NCBI GenBank assembly: GCA_037176845.1
Contig: JAYKXP010000005.1
Span: 744,001-808,000 of the forward strand
Direction: 5' to 3'
Source of the DNA: Paramarasmius palmivorus
Taxonomy: Eukaryota; Basidiomycota; Agaricomycetes; Agaricales; Marasmiaceae
Length of the DNA stretch: 64,000 nt
In this document: in pieces, positions 49,025 through 61,494 of the stretch
Numbering within the stretch: the stretch's first letter is position 1
Layout of the letters: the number at the start of each line of letters is the position of its first letter
Translations under genes and position numbers: made by a program
Notes under the pieces: generated by a model
The model's input: the letters and a program-made list of their open reading frames with translations, nothing else
Told to the model about the DNA's origin: nothing
Databases searched by the model: none

Positions 49025-49627
49025 TTAAACTCCCACAAAGACTTTCAGTTTCGGGATGATTTCACTCTCTACAAGACGATCTTGCTCCTTGCCCTGATTA
49101 TGAGATATCAGCATTGGTGAAGAATGTCAAGGGAAAACAGACCAACCGTCGAAGCGATGATGGTACCATCTTCGCTTTCAACGGAATATGTGCGGTCTTT
49201 TGTTTCCCAGGAACTTGGTACGTACATCGGTGAGCTTCACGATAGTCGGAATGCTAGTAACCTTCCAGGGTTCACCGCGAAAGGCGTTGGTCGGAGATTT
49301 CCAGCTATGTCGAGTGAATGATTAATGTTGAGGCTTGCTCTATCTGGGAGAAAAATACTCACGTGGGTCTATCGCCAACATAAACTATCACCGCAGATGG
49401 CGCATCGGGTGCTGAAAATGCTTCTCGAACAGGCGCTTCAACATCGCGACAATCCTATGGCAGAGCATACATTGAGCTTAATGATTGCCAGTGGATTGAG
49501 GATCTGACAGGCTCACCGGGCACCACAACTGGTCGTTTACAATAGAGGAGTAGAAGATGACATAGCCGTCCGAGGGGAGGTGTTTCGAAAGCTCTGCTGG
49601 AGGAACTTCAACCCAGCTGAGAGGCAT
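49025..49627 (-). CDS. thioredoxin-like protein of the TXNDC17/TRP14 (DUF953) family
   Basis: ATG 49625-49627 (MPLSWVEVPPAELSKHLPSD). Small exons give DGYVIFYSSIVNDQLWCP, then DCRDVEAPVREAF, APSAVIVYVGDRPTWK, FRGEPWKVTSIPTIVKL and RLVESEIIPKLKVFVGV, stop at 49025-49027; about 115 residues. The active-site WCPDC is the signature of the TRP14 branch and is created across an intron. TRP14-like proteins are small cytosolic oxidoreductases that reduce cystine and specific protein disulfides. The cis-Pro (SIPTIVKL) is present. Short, complete and without odd features. Confidence 0.87.
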
Positions 49628-50096
49628 GTCCGATGTGCGAGTTGATGAGTATGAGCAACAAAAATGCTGATGGCGATGCCGCCAATTTATTCATAAGCGC
49701 CGGGGAAACCCGAGCGATTCGGCAATTATCGTCATTCTTGCTGTTCATTGCGAACTTGGGTGTATTAGGTTGCTTTTTTCAAGCCTTTCTTGTTGCTGGT
49801 ATATACGAAGCGCAGATACAACTTTATATACAGAGCAGCTACATTGATAGAACGATCAGGAATCGACCCTGAAATCCCCCATCGCCCAAAGAAAATGCTG
49901 GGTAACTACGCCTGATAGTCCATATTATAGCAACAGATACTTTTAAATAGCAGCAGAAATCAAAATGGTATAGGTCAGTCCCTGTGGTGTATGTAACGGT
50001 CCATATCCCAAGCAAGCTAAAGCAACTCTACGTTAAGACGTCAATGGCATCACTGCATAACAGAACATGATCTAAAAGGTCAAGGGTCATGTTTGT
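49628..50096. other. intergenic region between the TRP14-like gene and the secreted repeat protein
   Basis: 469 bases with no supported gene; 3' UTR of the repeat-protein gene and promoter of the TRP14-like gene. Confidence 0.5.
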
Positions 50097-52022
50097 TTAG
50101 TAGTAGCCTCCAGAAGACTCATAGGAAGTCGACTCGGAGTTCTCAGCAGTGGCTGTCGACGAAGCCTCCTCCGCCATAGAGCTTGAGGTCTCCTCAGCCA
50201 TGGAGCTTGAGGTTTCCGAAGCCATGGTCTCGTGTGCCATGGAGGACTCGACCATAGAGGTCTCATGGCCCATCGACGAAGTTGTGGTGGGGCTTGCGTA
50301 GGTGTTGTAGGTGTTGTGGTTGCCGGATTGCATTCCCCAGTTGCTCTTGCACTTGCCAAGACATTCGTAGAGACCAGTGTTCTGAACAACTTCAGTCTCA
50401 GTCTTGGTGACTTCGTTTGTCTCGGTCTTGGTGGCGGTCTCAACAGAAGTGACTTGGTCGCTGAGCAGAAAGCTGTATATTAGCGGCCGCAGAGATAACA
50501 GATGGGTTAAGACGTACGTGACGGTGGCAGTCTTGGTCTCAACCATGGTCTTGGTGTTGTCGATGACGGATGTCGTAGTCCAAACCTTGACTATTGAGGG
50601 GTTTTAGTAACTTGAATTCAATCAACAAAAAAACACTAACCATAGGTGGTGGGTTGGACAACTGTCTTGACTTCAGTTTGGGTGACTTGCTCAGTCTTCA
50701 CTTCGGTCTTGGTAGCAGTTTCGACGGAAGTGATTTCGTCACTGTCGCCCATCAATCAGACATCGAATACGTGACAAAGCGAAGAAATACGTACGTGACG
50801 GTGGCGGTCTTGGTCTGAACCTCGGTCTTGGTGTTGTCTTTGACCTCGGTTGTGGTCCAAATCTTGACTGTAAAGGGGTCAGAAGGGGTCTGAAGGTCTG
50901 TAGAGCAATGACGAACCATAAGTTGTGGGCTGGACAACCGTCTTAACGTCGGTCTTGGTCTACCGAGATCATCAGGGACATGTAGGCTGGGCGGAGTTGG
51001 CTAACATCACTCACCACAAACTGTGTTTGAGTCTCCTTGTCAGTAACAGTGGCAGTGTTAGTCTGGGTAGCGGTTTGGGTATAGCTGAAACAGTACACAT
51101 CAGCGGCTTCAGCTAGCGGTATGATCGCAATGACTTACATGTTGGTCAAGGTCTCAGTGGCAGTGAGTGTGTGCTCCTTGATGGATGTTCTGTCGATAGC
51201 TAAAACACCGGTGTGTTAGGCCTGAGCTGAAGGAAGTCCGGCTCGTCACTCACTTTCGGTGGAGACCCAGACACGAGTAGTGAGCTCAGTAGCAGTCGAG
51301 GTTTGAACCTCAACTTTTGTCTGTGTTTGGTGCACGGTAACGGTGGTAGGAACTGTTCATGAATGTTAGAGGTGAGCTAATATCCATGGGAATCGTTGCT
51401 CACCGGTCATGGTTTCCTTCATTGTCTCCGTCACTGTCATGGTCTCCTTCATGGTCTCAGTTTTGGTCTACAGTAACGTTCAGCAAATGTTCCCGTCGTA
51501 TTGTAACCGATAACGCACCTCGGTGACAGTACTTGCGTATCCGCCGCCGCAACCATACCCACCATGTCCACCTTGGCTGTGTAAAGAAGGTTCTGTCAGA
51601 TAAAAATAGATAAGTCATCATCTCGGCTAACGTACTTGATGATGATGGTTGCATAGCACCCTTCAACGGTGGGGGTATACTGCACATCGTTATCAGTGAC
51701 CTGGCAAAAAGTGATTTTGATGTCCGCGTACCCAGGACTCCTTGCTGCAAGAACCGTCAGAGCCCTTCTTCCATCCGTAACCACACTCGAGGCTCTTATA
51801 TCCTCCGCTCTGATACTGAGTATAGGGCATCATCTCGTAGAAGTCGGTAGAGGATTCAGGAGGGGGCGTGACTTGCGAAGCTTCTGCAGAGGTGGTTGCA
51901 GCTCCGCCGTTGTTGACTGGGGTTGCTGCTGCTGCCTCAGAAGCTGGGATCATGGAGACACCATTGACGATTTGGCCGACGGCAGCGCTGGCCAGGGAAA
52001 GACCGAGGATGATTGACTTCAT
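50097..52022 (-). CDS. secreted Thr-rich tandem-repeat protein, probably cell-wall or surface
   Basis: ATG 52020-52022 gives a signal peptide (MKSIILGLSLASAAVGQIV). A Cys-containing head follows (LECGYGWKKGSDGSCSKESW, then TDNDVQYTPTVEGCYATIII) and a Gly-rich patch with Cys. A long Thr/Val/Glu-rich region is built from repeated pieces, each on its own small exon: TKTETMKETMTVTETMKETM, WTTTEVKDNTKTEVQTKTAT and its near copy WTTTSVIDNTKTMVETKTAT, plus TEVKTVVQPTTYG twice. The C-terminal exon has Cys (GLYECLGKCKSNWGM) and a Ser/Glu-rich tail ending GGYY at 50097. There is no clear GPI signal. The head and tail cysteines with a Thr-rich, probably O-glycosylated middle suggest a surface or wall protein. 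Function unknown. Confidence 0.75.
50370..50960. repeat. tandem exon-intron repeat units in the secreted protein gene
   Basis: Two units of roughly 280 bp carry the same exon pair. One exon begins GACGGTGGC.GTCTTGGTCT (50520-50592 and 50797-50870); the other begins ACCATA.GT.GTGGG.TGGAC (50639-50742 and from 50917). A third, more diverged copy of the second exon lies at about 50370-50463. The introns between them have diverged more than the exons. Confidence 0.75.
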
Positions 52023-52493
52023 TATTAAAGAATGTGGCTGCAAGTGATGTTGCTAGAAAGTAGAAATCAAGTCGAAGTCGAAACGAATTAGCGGTCTACG
52101 CTGCGGGGACTGTCTTGCAGTTAAGTGCTGGAAGGGCAAGCCTGTATCAAGGGGCAAGCACCCTATAACGCGCTATGAGTGAACCAGAAAGATAAACAAC
52201 CAATGATACTCACGAAAAAAAGAAAAGAAAGTGGAGGAAGAAGACGAAAGAACGAAAAACGGGAAAGGGTGAGAAACGAAGAAAAGGAGTGTGAGGTATT
52301 TATTATATTTATTGGGCCGGCCTGATCTGCCATCAGCAGTCGGCAGTGTCGGGGGTACCCTAGAGACAATCGCTCACTGCAAACTCACATTCTTCACATG
52401 GATTCCAGTATTTCGGTTCACCGCTTCTCCATCACAGTAACCAGCATAGCCATTAATAAGGTTAGGGACATTTCACGATTCCAAGCCATGTAA
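52023..52493. other. promoter region of the secreted repeat protein and 3' flank of the carrier gene
   Basis: On the minus strand this region has a long pyrimidine-rich tract (complement of 52213-52290), common before strong fungal transcription starts. An A/T-rich box lies at 52296-52312. Confidence 0.5.
52163..52213 (-). other. putative 5'-UTR intron of the secreted repeat protein gene
   Basis: On the minus strand the sequence opens with GTGAGTATC and closes with GCGTTATAG. The length is 51 bases, typical for this genome, and it lies just upstream of the coding start. No coding sequence is involved, so it rests on splice signals alone. Confidence 0.4.
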
Positions 52494-55400
52494 TTACTGG
52501 TTCCTATCATACAGTTTGGGCGCTGACAGAGAGAGATCTCCCGCTCCTGCAACACGCCTCCCAAAGTCCCCATGTACATCGAGCAGAATCTTGAGAGCAT
52601 TGCGGGCGCGTATCTTAGACATTTCGTCAGTCCGTTGCTTTGTGAAAGCGGTCTCGATCTGTCGGGGTTTCTCCTCCCAGGGGTACTATTGGCACCAGTC
52701 AGAATTGCCCGTGTCATCTCGAGATGATGATGTATACTTACCGGGAACTGGATGTCAGATTCAAAGTGGTTGATCATCAGACACGTTTCTTCAATAACTA
52801 CCAGACATGAGGTACGCACCACTTTCTTCAATTCCTCGTACGCCAGTAAGGTAAAGCCGAATTGGGGACTGCTCCTAAGCACTCGGGCAGGACCTCCTTT
52901 GAACAATGCAGCGAACCCCTCTTCACGATCTGTGAGTGGAGAAACAATGCGATCAGACCCCACATCGTGAATCTACGGGATACTCGCGGGCTTACAGATT
53001 TTTACGAAGGCGTCCCGTAGACCCTTGTAATGGGTCTGGCCTTGACGCGCTTCTACTTGTAAACGGGTCTTGACGACATCTTGGTATCCAATCGTAAGTG
53101 AGCACCGGTGATGGAGACTAAATATCAAATGCCTCACCGGCCGGAGTTGTAAGGTATGCAGCTGGCATGCCACTATTGTTCATCGACAAATGATATCGGT
53201 CAGCCACACGTCAATCAAAGCCAGAAAATGTACTAACGCGATCCCCGCCGCTGCCAGAGTCTCTAAGAAGGACAGTTGCTTGCCATTATATCCCTCCTTG
53301 AAAAGGTCCGACTTAAGGTGCCCGTAAGCCGGGAAATATATAGCGGAGAAAGGTATATCCCGCAACAAGCAAGCGCTTGCTCCCTTATAGAGACCCAGGA
53401 TACCGAGTTGTCTAACGATATGGACAGCGCCTCTTGGTACAGCACCCTCTGCTTTGGCTGCTTCACCCTGCACCTGGAGTCGAATTTTACTGTAGGGGTC
53501 GGAAATGATGAGCACTGATAATCATGACGAGACAGGATAAAGTGCGTACACAATCTCAAGCGGATTCGTGAAGATCTGCAAAGCCAGGTCAAAAATAGGA
53601 CTTTTTGATGCAACACATCACTGACCACTTGGCACCCTCCGGCAGCACCGCCAGCAAATAGTTCCCAGCCAAGCTTGATGCGACCCGTCTCCGGGTCCAT
53701 CGTCCTTGATCTAATGAGATCATTTACTGTGAGCTTGATGGCTTTCTCAGGTGCAACACCCTATAAAATGGTACTTCTCAGCGTCGCGCTAGTGCACCGC
53801 ACCGGCCATATGAAACCTACGATAAGCTGTGGCCCCAGACCACGATAAAATCCCAGGAATCCTTCATTCAAAAGAATTTTCCTCGCGCAATCCATACTGT
53901 TGCTGTATAATCGTTGTCCGACAACTGTACTTCTCTGGTTTTGCATGCTAAGGGGCATTCCATTGAGGCTTTCGTATCAACTCTTCGATCCGGGTACTCA
54001 CCGCGTCTAAAAAAAGGGGGTGTTGAATGGCGATGTACCGCGTTAGCCAATCAATTCAAGAAGCCATACCTTGACTGAAACAAATCGGTTAGATGTGAGG
54101 CATCTGTCAAGCTTCGGAATCAACACGCACCCATATCAATAGGGTATACAATGGTAGCACCAAACGCGCCAGCGAAACCTGGTTCCCGGTCAGCCATGGC
54201 CGAGCGAGTATTCAATTGCCATACAGACCTCCTTGGACGAAATTATATGTAGAGTGCCCCAATGAGTTCAAAAACGACGTTTTCGGAGGCGCCACATCTT
54301 CTTGTTCAGTGGGTGCCCGCCACCGTGGATCCAAAAGCTGGGCAAAGTCGATCAGTGCCAGGCGCTGAGAGCCGTTACCTCGACCAGCAAAGTGGAAGAT
54401 AATAGAGGCTTCCATAGGTGTAAAAAGGGAATAACGAGAGCTGGAAGAAGCGTAGTCCAGGAACTCCGCTTGGGTGATACGTCCATCTTTGCTTTTTGCG
54501 GTGGCCTCACGGATAATCCTAACAAGAAGTCAGAATAGAGTATAAAATAGAAGGCAATATCGCACCTCTCAACCATATCCATTTCTTAAAGAAACACTTG
54601 TAAGAGACTCTCCTGTTCTGATACACATGGAACGTACCTCGTACGACATTATGGAATGCAATAACTTCGGAATAGGATATTCGTTGGCCTGGTGTAAGCG
54701 TGCAAAGAGTGGGAAGGCGTTCTATTATAGCGTCCGATAGTTTATGTCCAGCAATTTCCTATTTTTGAGTCAGTTCGCGAAGACGGATTGAAGGTGCCAA
54801 TGACGACATACTAAAATGATGCGTTTGAATTGCTCAGGTCGAATGAAACCGTCCTGGTCTTGGTCTAGATATTTGAAAGCTTGTCTAAGTCGTTCTCCTT
54901 GAAGGCCCTTCATTAATTGTGTGAATTCGTTGTCTGAAGGCAGGCGGGCATGAGTATGTGCTATGAATAGCGCAAGAAACAAGTATGCTTGCATCCAAGA
55001 ACGTGTGTTCCATTCTTCTTTCCAAGATAGAGCTTAACCCAATCACTAGATCGAAGAGAGAAGTGTAGGTTAACGCGTTTTTCGCAGTAAAGTAGACATG
55101 AGCTTGACGCACCAGTCAAAGTCGAAAGGGATGGCATCCGATGCAATGTTCGCGCTGAATACATTCTTGAATTCGTCGTAGGAGATAAAACCAGAATGGT
55201 CTCTAATAACCCGAAGTCAGAAGAATGACGGAAGTAGTAGTGTGGAGTACGCACACGTCAAAGTATTGGAATGCGATCCAGTAATCAGCGTCCGGCCTCT
55301 TCAGCACTGTCTCGAACACAGTGAAGTCTTCCCAGGATACGAGTCCGCGCTTCGAGGTATCTGCTACTCTGAACAAGATGCCAAATTGCGCCCTGCCGAT

Positions 55401-55682
55401 CTTCGTGAGGTCACCACTAGGAGCTATTGCATTGACGAAGCTCTCTTGGTCTAGATACCTATCGTAAAGCTCAATACAGTAGAAAGAGACACTCCAGTCG
55501 AATACTTACTTTTCACCGTTGACGACTTTTGCATTGGCCTCGAAGATACGTCGCCATCGTTTTAGTTCCGATTCCGGGACACTAACAGCAGTTCTAACAC
55601 TGCTGAGCGCCGTAGCGACTGACCCAGTTGCAGAGGTCGAGTCACAATGCACAGTGGGGAATATTCCAGACCAGGTGCCCAT
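52494..55682 (-). CDS. AGC1: calcium-regulated mitochondrial aspartate/glutamate carrier (citrin/aralar/AGC1 type)
   Basis: ATG 55680-55682 ([15 protein letters not shown]). The N-terminal half has EF-hand-like units on the outer face of the inner membrane, for example [19 protein letters not shown] (about 54840) and [15 protein letters not shown] (about 55170). The C-terminal half is a six-helix carrier with the three family signatures YPIDMVKTRMQ, NPLEIVKIRLQ and [11 protein letters not shown], and the matrix motifs [26 protein letters not shown] and [18 protein letters not shown]. The tail is [14 protein letters not shown] and the stop is at 52494-52496. It exchanges aspartate for glutamate and a proton and supports the malate-aspartate shuttle. 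Length and order match citrin; no key motif is missing. Confidence 0.93.
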
Positions 55683-55909
55683 TACGAAGAGGATAAAGAG
55701 AGTGATAGTAAGGGGGTATCGGGTGAACGAGGACTTTCAGGGGAGAAACACCCGGAGCACTGGAGGCAAGCAAATTTTATGTACGTCACGTGTAAAAATT
55801 TAACCCGACAAATGGCGGGGGCGGGGATAGAGTGCTCTTACCATGAAGCCGTGTTAGTTCCTCGGCCGATTTAGCCAGAAGATTGGAGACAGTAAAGAGT
55901 AATATTCAT

Positions 55910-57769
55910 TCAAGCATCTAAAGTGGCCACCTCGACTGGTAGCCTGAAACTAACACAATACATATCTTTACCAGGTGCTACTGAACGAACAAAGACCACT
56001 TTCATGTCTTCGGATATTGCACTTCCCAGCTTCTCTTCGACCCTCTAAAAGTCCGGCTGTCAGACCAGAGCAAAGATAAGACAGGAAATTGCGTACCTGG
56101 CGAATATCTATCTCCGCATTCTCGGGCTCCAATTCTCTTGTAAAACAGTGACAATGTATTAATGGCATTTTGTCGTACAGAACACGGAGAGCTGGATTGG
56201 AGAGGACACCACGAAAGGCATCTAGAAAAAGAATGGCAGTGTCGGGTAGATTCATCACAAAGTGGTCGATCGTTTTGCGAGGAGGAACAGAGGGGGTTAG
56301 GTCTGCTTCAGCTGGACTGTCTGTTTCCGGTGCTTTCTTGCGAGCTTCCTTCTGTAATTTTCGTTCCCGGTTTTTGCTCAGTCTGGGGCCCTGATATGGT
56401 GGAAATGGCGCGTCCGCCACACGTTGGAAGGAGCGGCGTATAAAGTCCCGCCCATCCTCACAAGATGCTCTGACGATATCAGCAACCTTTGGGGTTCACT
56501 GTCAGCTCAAATCAGAAAGTCGGTACCCATGCACTCACTTGGTTGTCTTCTATATTTCTCGAGAGATACTTCACGCTATTTGGGTTCAAGTCATTCGCTA
56601 AAACCGCACATCCTTTCTTGGCTGCTGGTAAAGCAAAAGGCCCCACTCCTGCGAAAACGTCTGCCAGCACTTCACCGGGCTTAAGAAGTGTCACAATTCG
56701 TTTGTGTTCGGTGTGGAGTCTTGAATTCCAATATACTTGGGAAAAGTCGAAAGTAAAGCGACAATCCGACTCGTGCTATATTGTAATATCAGCCAGATGT
56801 ATGGGTATACCAAAGCCGAAGAGATTTACGTGCTCGACTATAAAGTTTGGTTCTCCAGCTAAAACTTCCATTTCGAAGAATCGGAACTGGGTGTCTATGT
56901 TGTCGAGTTTGTTGACTACGGTTTTGATGCTCTTATTTTTCTATGAAAACAAGTCAACAGGCAAATTGAAGTGAAAAGAAGAATGGAACACACACGTCGA
57001 GGAAGACCTGTCCGATGACATGCTTAAACGGCAGATATTCTTCGTTGAGATTCATGTGAGCTGAAGCAAACGAGTTAAGTGGTGGATTCAGTGTTCAAAA
57101 GGTCGACGCGCACCAATGTGACCCGTGGCTGCAAACCCTGTCGGTGCTCCATCCCAAAGATTTTCTGGAAGAATAGCACGAAGGATCTCGCCTGCAAGAT
57201 CACGGTCAGCTACGAGATTCAACAAAAGCTGATAATCATGGTTTACTTGCTGTCCAATGATCATAATCAAGGACAAGATCATGATTGACGAATCCATTGC
57301 CTTCGCTTTTCAGGAACTCGAGTGTTTCGGGGGCGATATCAGCTTTCTTGGAGTTGAATCACTAACATATCATGACATGGTACTGTTCAGGGCCCACCTT
57401 CTTTCGATGCGTTGAGTAGCAGTAACCTGTCACCATCTTCCGGTGCAGATGGATCCCGTACGGCTGGTTTGACTTTAGGTATGCCAACGAGATAACTAGG
57501 TCTTTATTAGTTTCCTTGACATCATTATCAATAATAGAGACGCACTTCTTGCTTAATCCAGTCTTCAGCAGTGTTGCTGTCCGTGAGGCTGGGACACGCA
57601 TAGCGAGAACAGGTATAGTTTTCCGGAACGCACTCTTGTCCAAGGGAGATAGAGGACCGTGATATTTTGGAGGAGAAGTATCGATATGCATTTGCCGTAT
57701 GACAGGATGAATTCTTCCAATGTCGAGTGCTCTCCGATGAAAGAGTCTGCAGAGCGTAGAAATTGGCAT
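55910..57769 (-). CDS. TRM5: tRNA (guanine-37-N1)-methyltransferase
   Basis: ATG 57767-57769 ([19 protein letters not shown]) begins an Arg-rich, presequence-like N-terminus, consistent with the dual mitochondrial and cytosolic/nuclear location of Trm5. Conserved blocks follow: [59 protein letters not shown], the AdoMet-binding [38 protein letters not shown] and the catalytic-site [15 protein letters not shown] (NLP motif). A Lys/Glu/Ala-rich insert ([17 protein letters not shown]) precedes it. The end is [14 protein letters not shown], with stop at 55910-55912. Class I (Rossmann) enzymes of this type make m1G37 to prevent frameshifting. Divergent from the TatD gene by 251 bases. Confidence 0.94.
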
Positions 57770-58020
57770 AAAAATGTGGAGGAATTAAAAACAAAGAAAA
57801 AAAATCAGTTCCACATGACCGTCCCAGTCACCAGCGCTAATGCTCCACCTTTCTTCCTGTCCACTACCTCACCGTCGGTCTTTAGTATGCATTTATTCAA
57901 AGAAAGCTCAATCAACAGCGCTGATATTTCTCAAAGGCCTAAAGTATACATCACCTCGAGGCCCCAGCTCTATTAGACTTGACAATCATCTCGGGAGAGT
58001 TCTAGCGCCTTGCTCTCTAT

Positions 58021-59189
58021 ATGGTCTCTCCGAATGTTCTTCGTCACGTAGTTGACGTTCACTGCCATCCTACGGACTCCCCGATCATTTCCGAATCTAT
58101 GGATGCGCTCTCTATTACGATCTGTGCGATGGCCACCCGCCACGAAGACCAAGCTTTGGTGCGGGATCTAGCAACATCCTACCCAGAGAAAGTCGTACCC
58201 TGCTTCGGTCAGTGCGGGATCGTTACCTGCAAGCGATTCAAAGTTCATGCGAATAACATGTAGGGTATCACCCTTGGTTCTCACATCGGATATCGTTAAA
58301 GGCCGATGTGGCGAAGGAAGACCACTACAAATTGCTCTTTTCTCCGAGCAATGATGACGAAGCACGGATTCTGGAAGACCTGATGAATATTCTTCCAGAA
58401 CCTCTGATATTAGGAGATATAGTACAAGAGGTTCGCCACAATCTTGAGGCATTTCCACAGAGCTTCCTCGGGGAAGTTGGTCTAGATCGTTCTTACCGCG
58501 TTGCATACGATTATTTCGCGTCGCCGAGGAAACTTACGCCATTCACCGTCCCTATCGACCATCAACTTGCGATACTCCACGCACAGATTGACGTCGCGGT
58601 TGATTTGGGCCGAAATGTCAGTCTTCACAGCGTAAAATCCCAGCAAGCTACTATGGAGCTTTTATCGCAGCTCAGGGCGAAACACGGCGCAAAGTTTGAC
58701 AAGATCAGTCTAGACATGCATAGCTGTGGTTTTAGCCCTCCCATGTGGAAGGACGTTCAAGTATGCTTCGGTCATATTAATGACACGATATGAGTCACTG
58801 ATATGAATTTTGTGCTCTAGAGAAAGTATCCCAACGTCTTCCTTTCCTTGTCTACCGCTATCAATGCTAGATCTCCAAACCACAGGGCCTTAATTGACGC
58901 TTGTGCCCCTGAACGTATTTTGGTCGAGTCCGATTTCCACGACGTCAACATGTGCACTGAAAGGACGTGGGACATGGTCAAAACGGTTGCAGAAGTCAAA
59001 GGGTGGCGTATAGAGACTGAGTGGCAAGAAGAAGGGGAGGATGTACAACAGGGCGTGGTTCACAGACTAGAGGCAAACTGGAAGATCTTCAGGGCAGGCA
59101 ACCATTCTTCTACACTTAGTCGGAAGAAGACCAAAAAGGCGCAGGACTGGGTAAGTGACGAGTCGTCCAGCGAGGATGGTGTCAACTAG
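58021..59189 (+). CDS. scn1: TatD-family metal-dependent hydrolase (S. pombe scn1-like)
   Basis: ATG 58021. The N-terminal metal site HxH is VVDVHCHPTDSP. An intron joins KVVPCFG to YHPWFSHRISL, giving the second His. Later metal-ligand blocks are SFLGEVGLDRS (Glu), VSLHSVKSQQATMELL (His), KISLDMHSCG (His) and RILVESDFH (terminal Asp). These fit the TatD amidohydrolase fold of putative deoxyribonucleases. The closest match by arrangement is the Cut9-interacting protein scn1 of fission yeast. The C-terminal ~40 residues are basic and acidic (SRKKTKKAQDWVSDESSSED). Stop at 59189. The substrate is not established in fungi. Confidence 0.87.
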
Positions 59190-59300
59190 TAGGCCATAAG
59201 GTTGTAAGACTAACAAAATAACATGTAACATATATTTACTCGCCCATCCTTCCATCCCAGATGGCAGAGAGACACCCCCGTGTGATATCAAACCTCACGC

Positions 59301-60235
59301 CTACTGCCAAAGATATGAAAGTATAAAGATGATGCATACTCCAATAACAACCCCCATGATGATAGAATCCCGCCGGCGTCTGGATTTTATCATTGAGACG
59401 ATATTGTTTATACCGGGCATAGAGTCTGCGGGCGGTTGAGATACGAATCTCATCAGGAACGGGAAAACGACCCACTCAACACATTGACCATTCGGGTATT
59501 GATGCCTGCCAAAGACGACCTTTGTCTCCCGAATTCAGCCCGGGTTTCGTACGCTTGCCTATAAAGAGATGCTTAGTTCACCGGAAGAGCGCAGTAACTT
59601 GACAGTGGAACGCACTCAAGTAATTCATCGGTCATCCTATGTGAACTATCAATCCGTCCTCGCTCAGCAAGTAAAGCATCCGCAGCTGACGACTTGTATG
59701 CACTACAACGGACTGTTAACATGATTCAATGAGACGAGATTTAGTGCGCACTCGATATCATTTCGCACACCCGTCAATAGGTTTGCTTGGTCCAGTGCAT
59801 GCTGGACATTTGCCTAATACCAAGTTGAGTTTTCCATCAAAGGTACCGTTTCGAGTCTCACTTTGGTTCGTTTTAGCTCCCGCGAGTTGTCTTGGAAGAG
59901 CTCCCGATGTCTTTGAACCGCACGCAGCATTGAAGGTGAAAGGGTATCTGGGTTATTCGACAGTGCCGCAAGTTGCTCATTCGTTTCTTCTAACTAAGCA
60001 AAACTGAGTAAAAGTGAATCATGAGGCCATAGAACACGTCTAAAAAACGCACCTTTTCGAGCAATTCGTCCAATTCAATCTCGAGATCCTTCCAACGTTC
60101 TCTTGACCCACTAGCTTCTACATCTTCATTCGACCTGGAGATTGCGGACACAATTTGACCGTATGAAGTGAGTTTGGTATCAAAGAGATTTTCTAGAGTC
60201 CGACATTGACGATGTAGCTGCTCGTAGTTTGACAT
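59301..60235 (-). CDS. GOS1: Golgi Qb-SNARE of the GOS1/GOSR1 family
   Basis: ATG 60233-60235 (MSNYEQLHRQCRTLENLFDTKL). N-terminal helices continue with SRERWKDLEIELDELLEKLEETNEQLAAL and RAVQRHREVFQDNSRELKRT. After further introns, AEFGRQRSSLAGINTRMVN and PGINNIVSMIKSRRRRDSII form the SNARE region. The C-terminal membrane anchor is GVVIGVCIIFILSYLW, stop 59301-59303. This SNARE acts in transport into and within the Golgi. About 220 residues, as expected. The arginine-rich juxtamembrane SRRRRDS is typical. Several small introns make the central exons less certain than both ends. Confidence 0.87.
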
Positions 60236-60560
60236 GGTGAGGGTATTACAGTAGTGTGGAACAATGGTTGGCTCAGGCTGCTGCGCCGCTCCTCTGCCGA
60301 TGCCGACGTGTGATTCCCACGCACGCTTCTTCCCAACGTCGATCTCCTCTCCCGCCTCAAAGCGCTCAATTGTGGCACTATGGATTATAGCCCATACTTC
60401 ATTTTGGATCGCACTTCTGTCATGATCTACGTTTAACCTTCAAAACGACAAAAAGTTCAAATCATCGAAAAACCAGACAACGATCGCACCCCAATGACGC
60501 GGTAATCGACGTATAGCAAGCTTGCTATCTGGCTTAGTACTCCATCAAGTCTTGTATATA
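60236..60560. other. divergent promoter region between GOS1 and the NTF2-fold gene
   Basis: No gene seen; 325 bases between two outward-facing starts. Confidence 0.5.
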
Positions 60561-61408
60561 ATGGCCTCGCTCTTCATACTTGCTATGCTCAGATATCTCA
60601 TTCAACCCAGCGCAACTCGAACCGTCTTCGTACCTACCCGAGGAATTCGCATCATGTCGTCCAACAAGCTCAACGCTGCCGGCTTGGAGCCCTCGCAATC
60701 CAAAGAGCTAAAGGAGAGAGAACTACAGTCTCATGAACAACCTATTGTTCAAGCAATCAAGGAAGTTAGTGACCTTTGCCCTCGTCCGGTCACTTTCTAA
60801 GCAGTCCCGTCCTAGATGTATACATGTTCCCCGAAAGAGGTAACAGCCACTCGATTGACTCCTAACAATCACTGAACTTGCTGTTCAGACAACGTTTTCT
60901 GTTTATGAATCCGATGCAGTCTTCCAAGATCCCATCGGGATTGCCAATGGCGCTGAATCCATTCGAGCACAGTTTATCGGTTTGACAAAAGTTTGTCTCC
61001 TAATTGATTATAGTGACATCTCCTGACCACAGTGGCACCTTAGCTATTTCCCCGAGCAGATATCACCAAATTCCGAGTCTTGACAAACCCCTCGTCGGTC
61101 TCTCCCACTACGATTCTCATCGACCAAGATGTCGCCTACTTCAGAGACCCTAAGGCTGACAAACCAATCAAGGCAAGCCTTTTTATAGGGAACACCACCA
61201 AACTAATTTGAGTGTTTTCAAGACTGTCAACTCCCTCCTAACACTGAAGCTCAGTGTAGGGCACAAGGTCTTACATCACACAGAAGAGTGGGATCACTCC
61301 AAATCTACCACAAGCGAAGACGGTTTCTTCGGAATGCTCAACGAACAGAGAAAGAAGATCACCGCCAGCCTCACTGACAAGATCTACGGTGGCAAGGACT
61401 CGAAGTGA
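60561..61408 (+). CDS. conserved NTF2/SnoaL-fold protein, unknown function
   Basis: ATG 60561 gives MASLFILAMLRYLIQPSATRT, which could be a membrane or mitochondrial leader. A second in-frame ATG at 60654 (MSSNKLNAAGLEPSQ) would give a soluble form. Introns 60775-60815 and 60840-60898 and two more join CSPKETTFSVYESDAVFQDP, IGIANGAESIRAQFIGLTK, LFPRADITKFRVL, TTILIDQDVAYFRDP and TVNSLLTLKLSVGHKVLHHTEEW. The end is KKITASLTDKIYGGKDSK at 61408. The FQDP..GA..I..QF..L and the VLHHTEEWD strand are typical of NTF2-like folds. I do not recognise an assigned function. Confidence 0.7.
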
Positions 61409-61494
61409 CTAATCCCGAAGCTATGAATATTAGTGTACAGTAGGCGATGTATGTATCATGACTATGTAGGATCTGTATGATCGATTATCCAAAC

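Noticed and set aside
50232..52016. Plus-strand frames across the secreted repeat gene
   Set aside because: They are antisense to Thr/Val-rich repeats; the minus strand has a signal peptide, phased introns and Cys-bearing ends.
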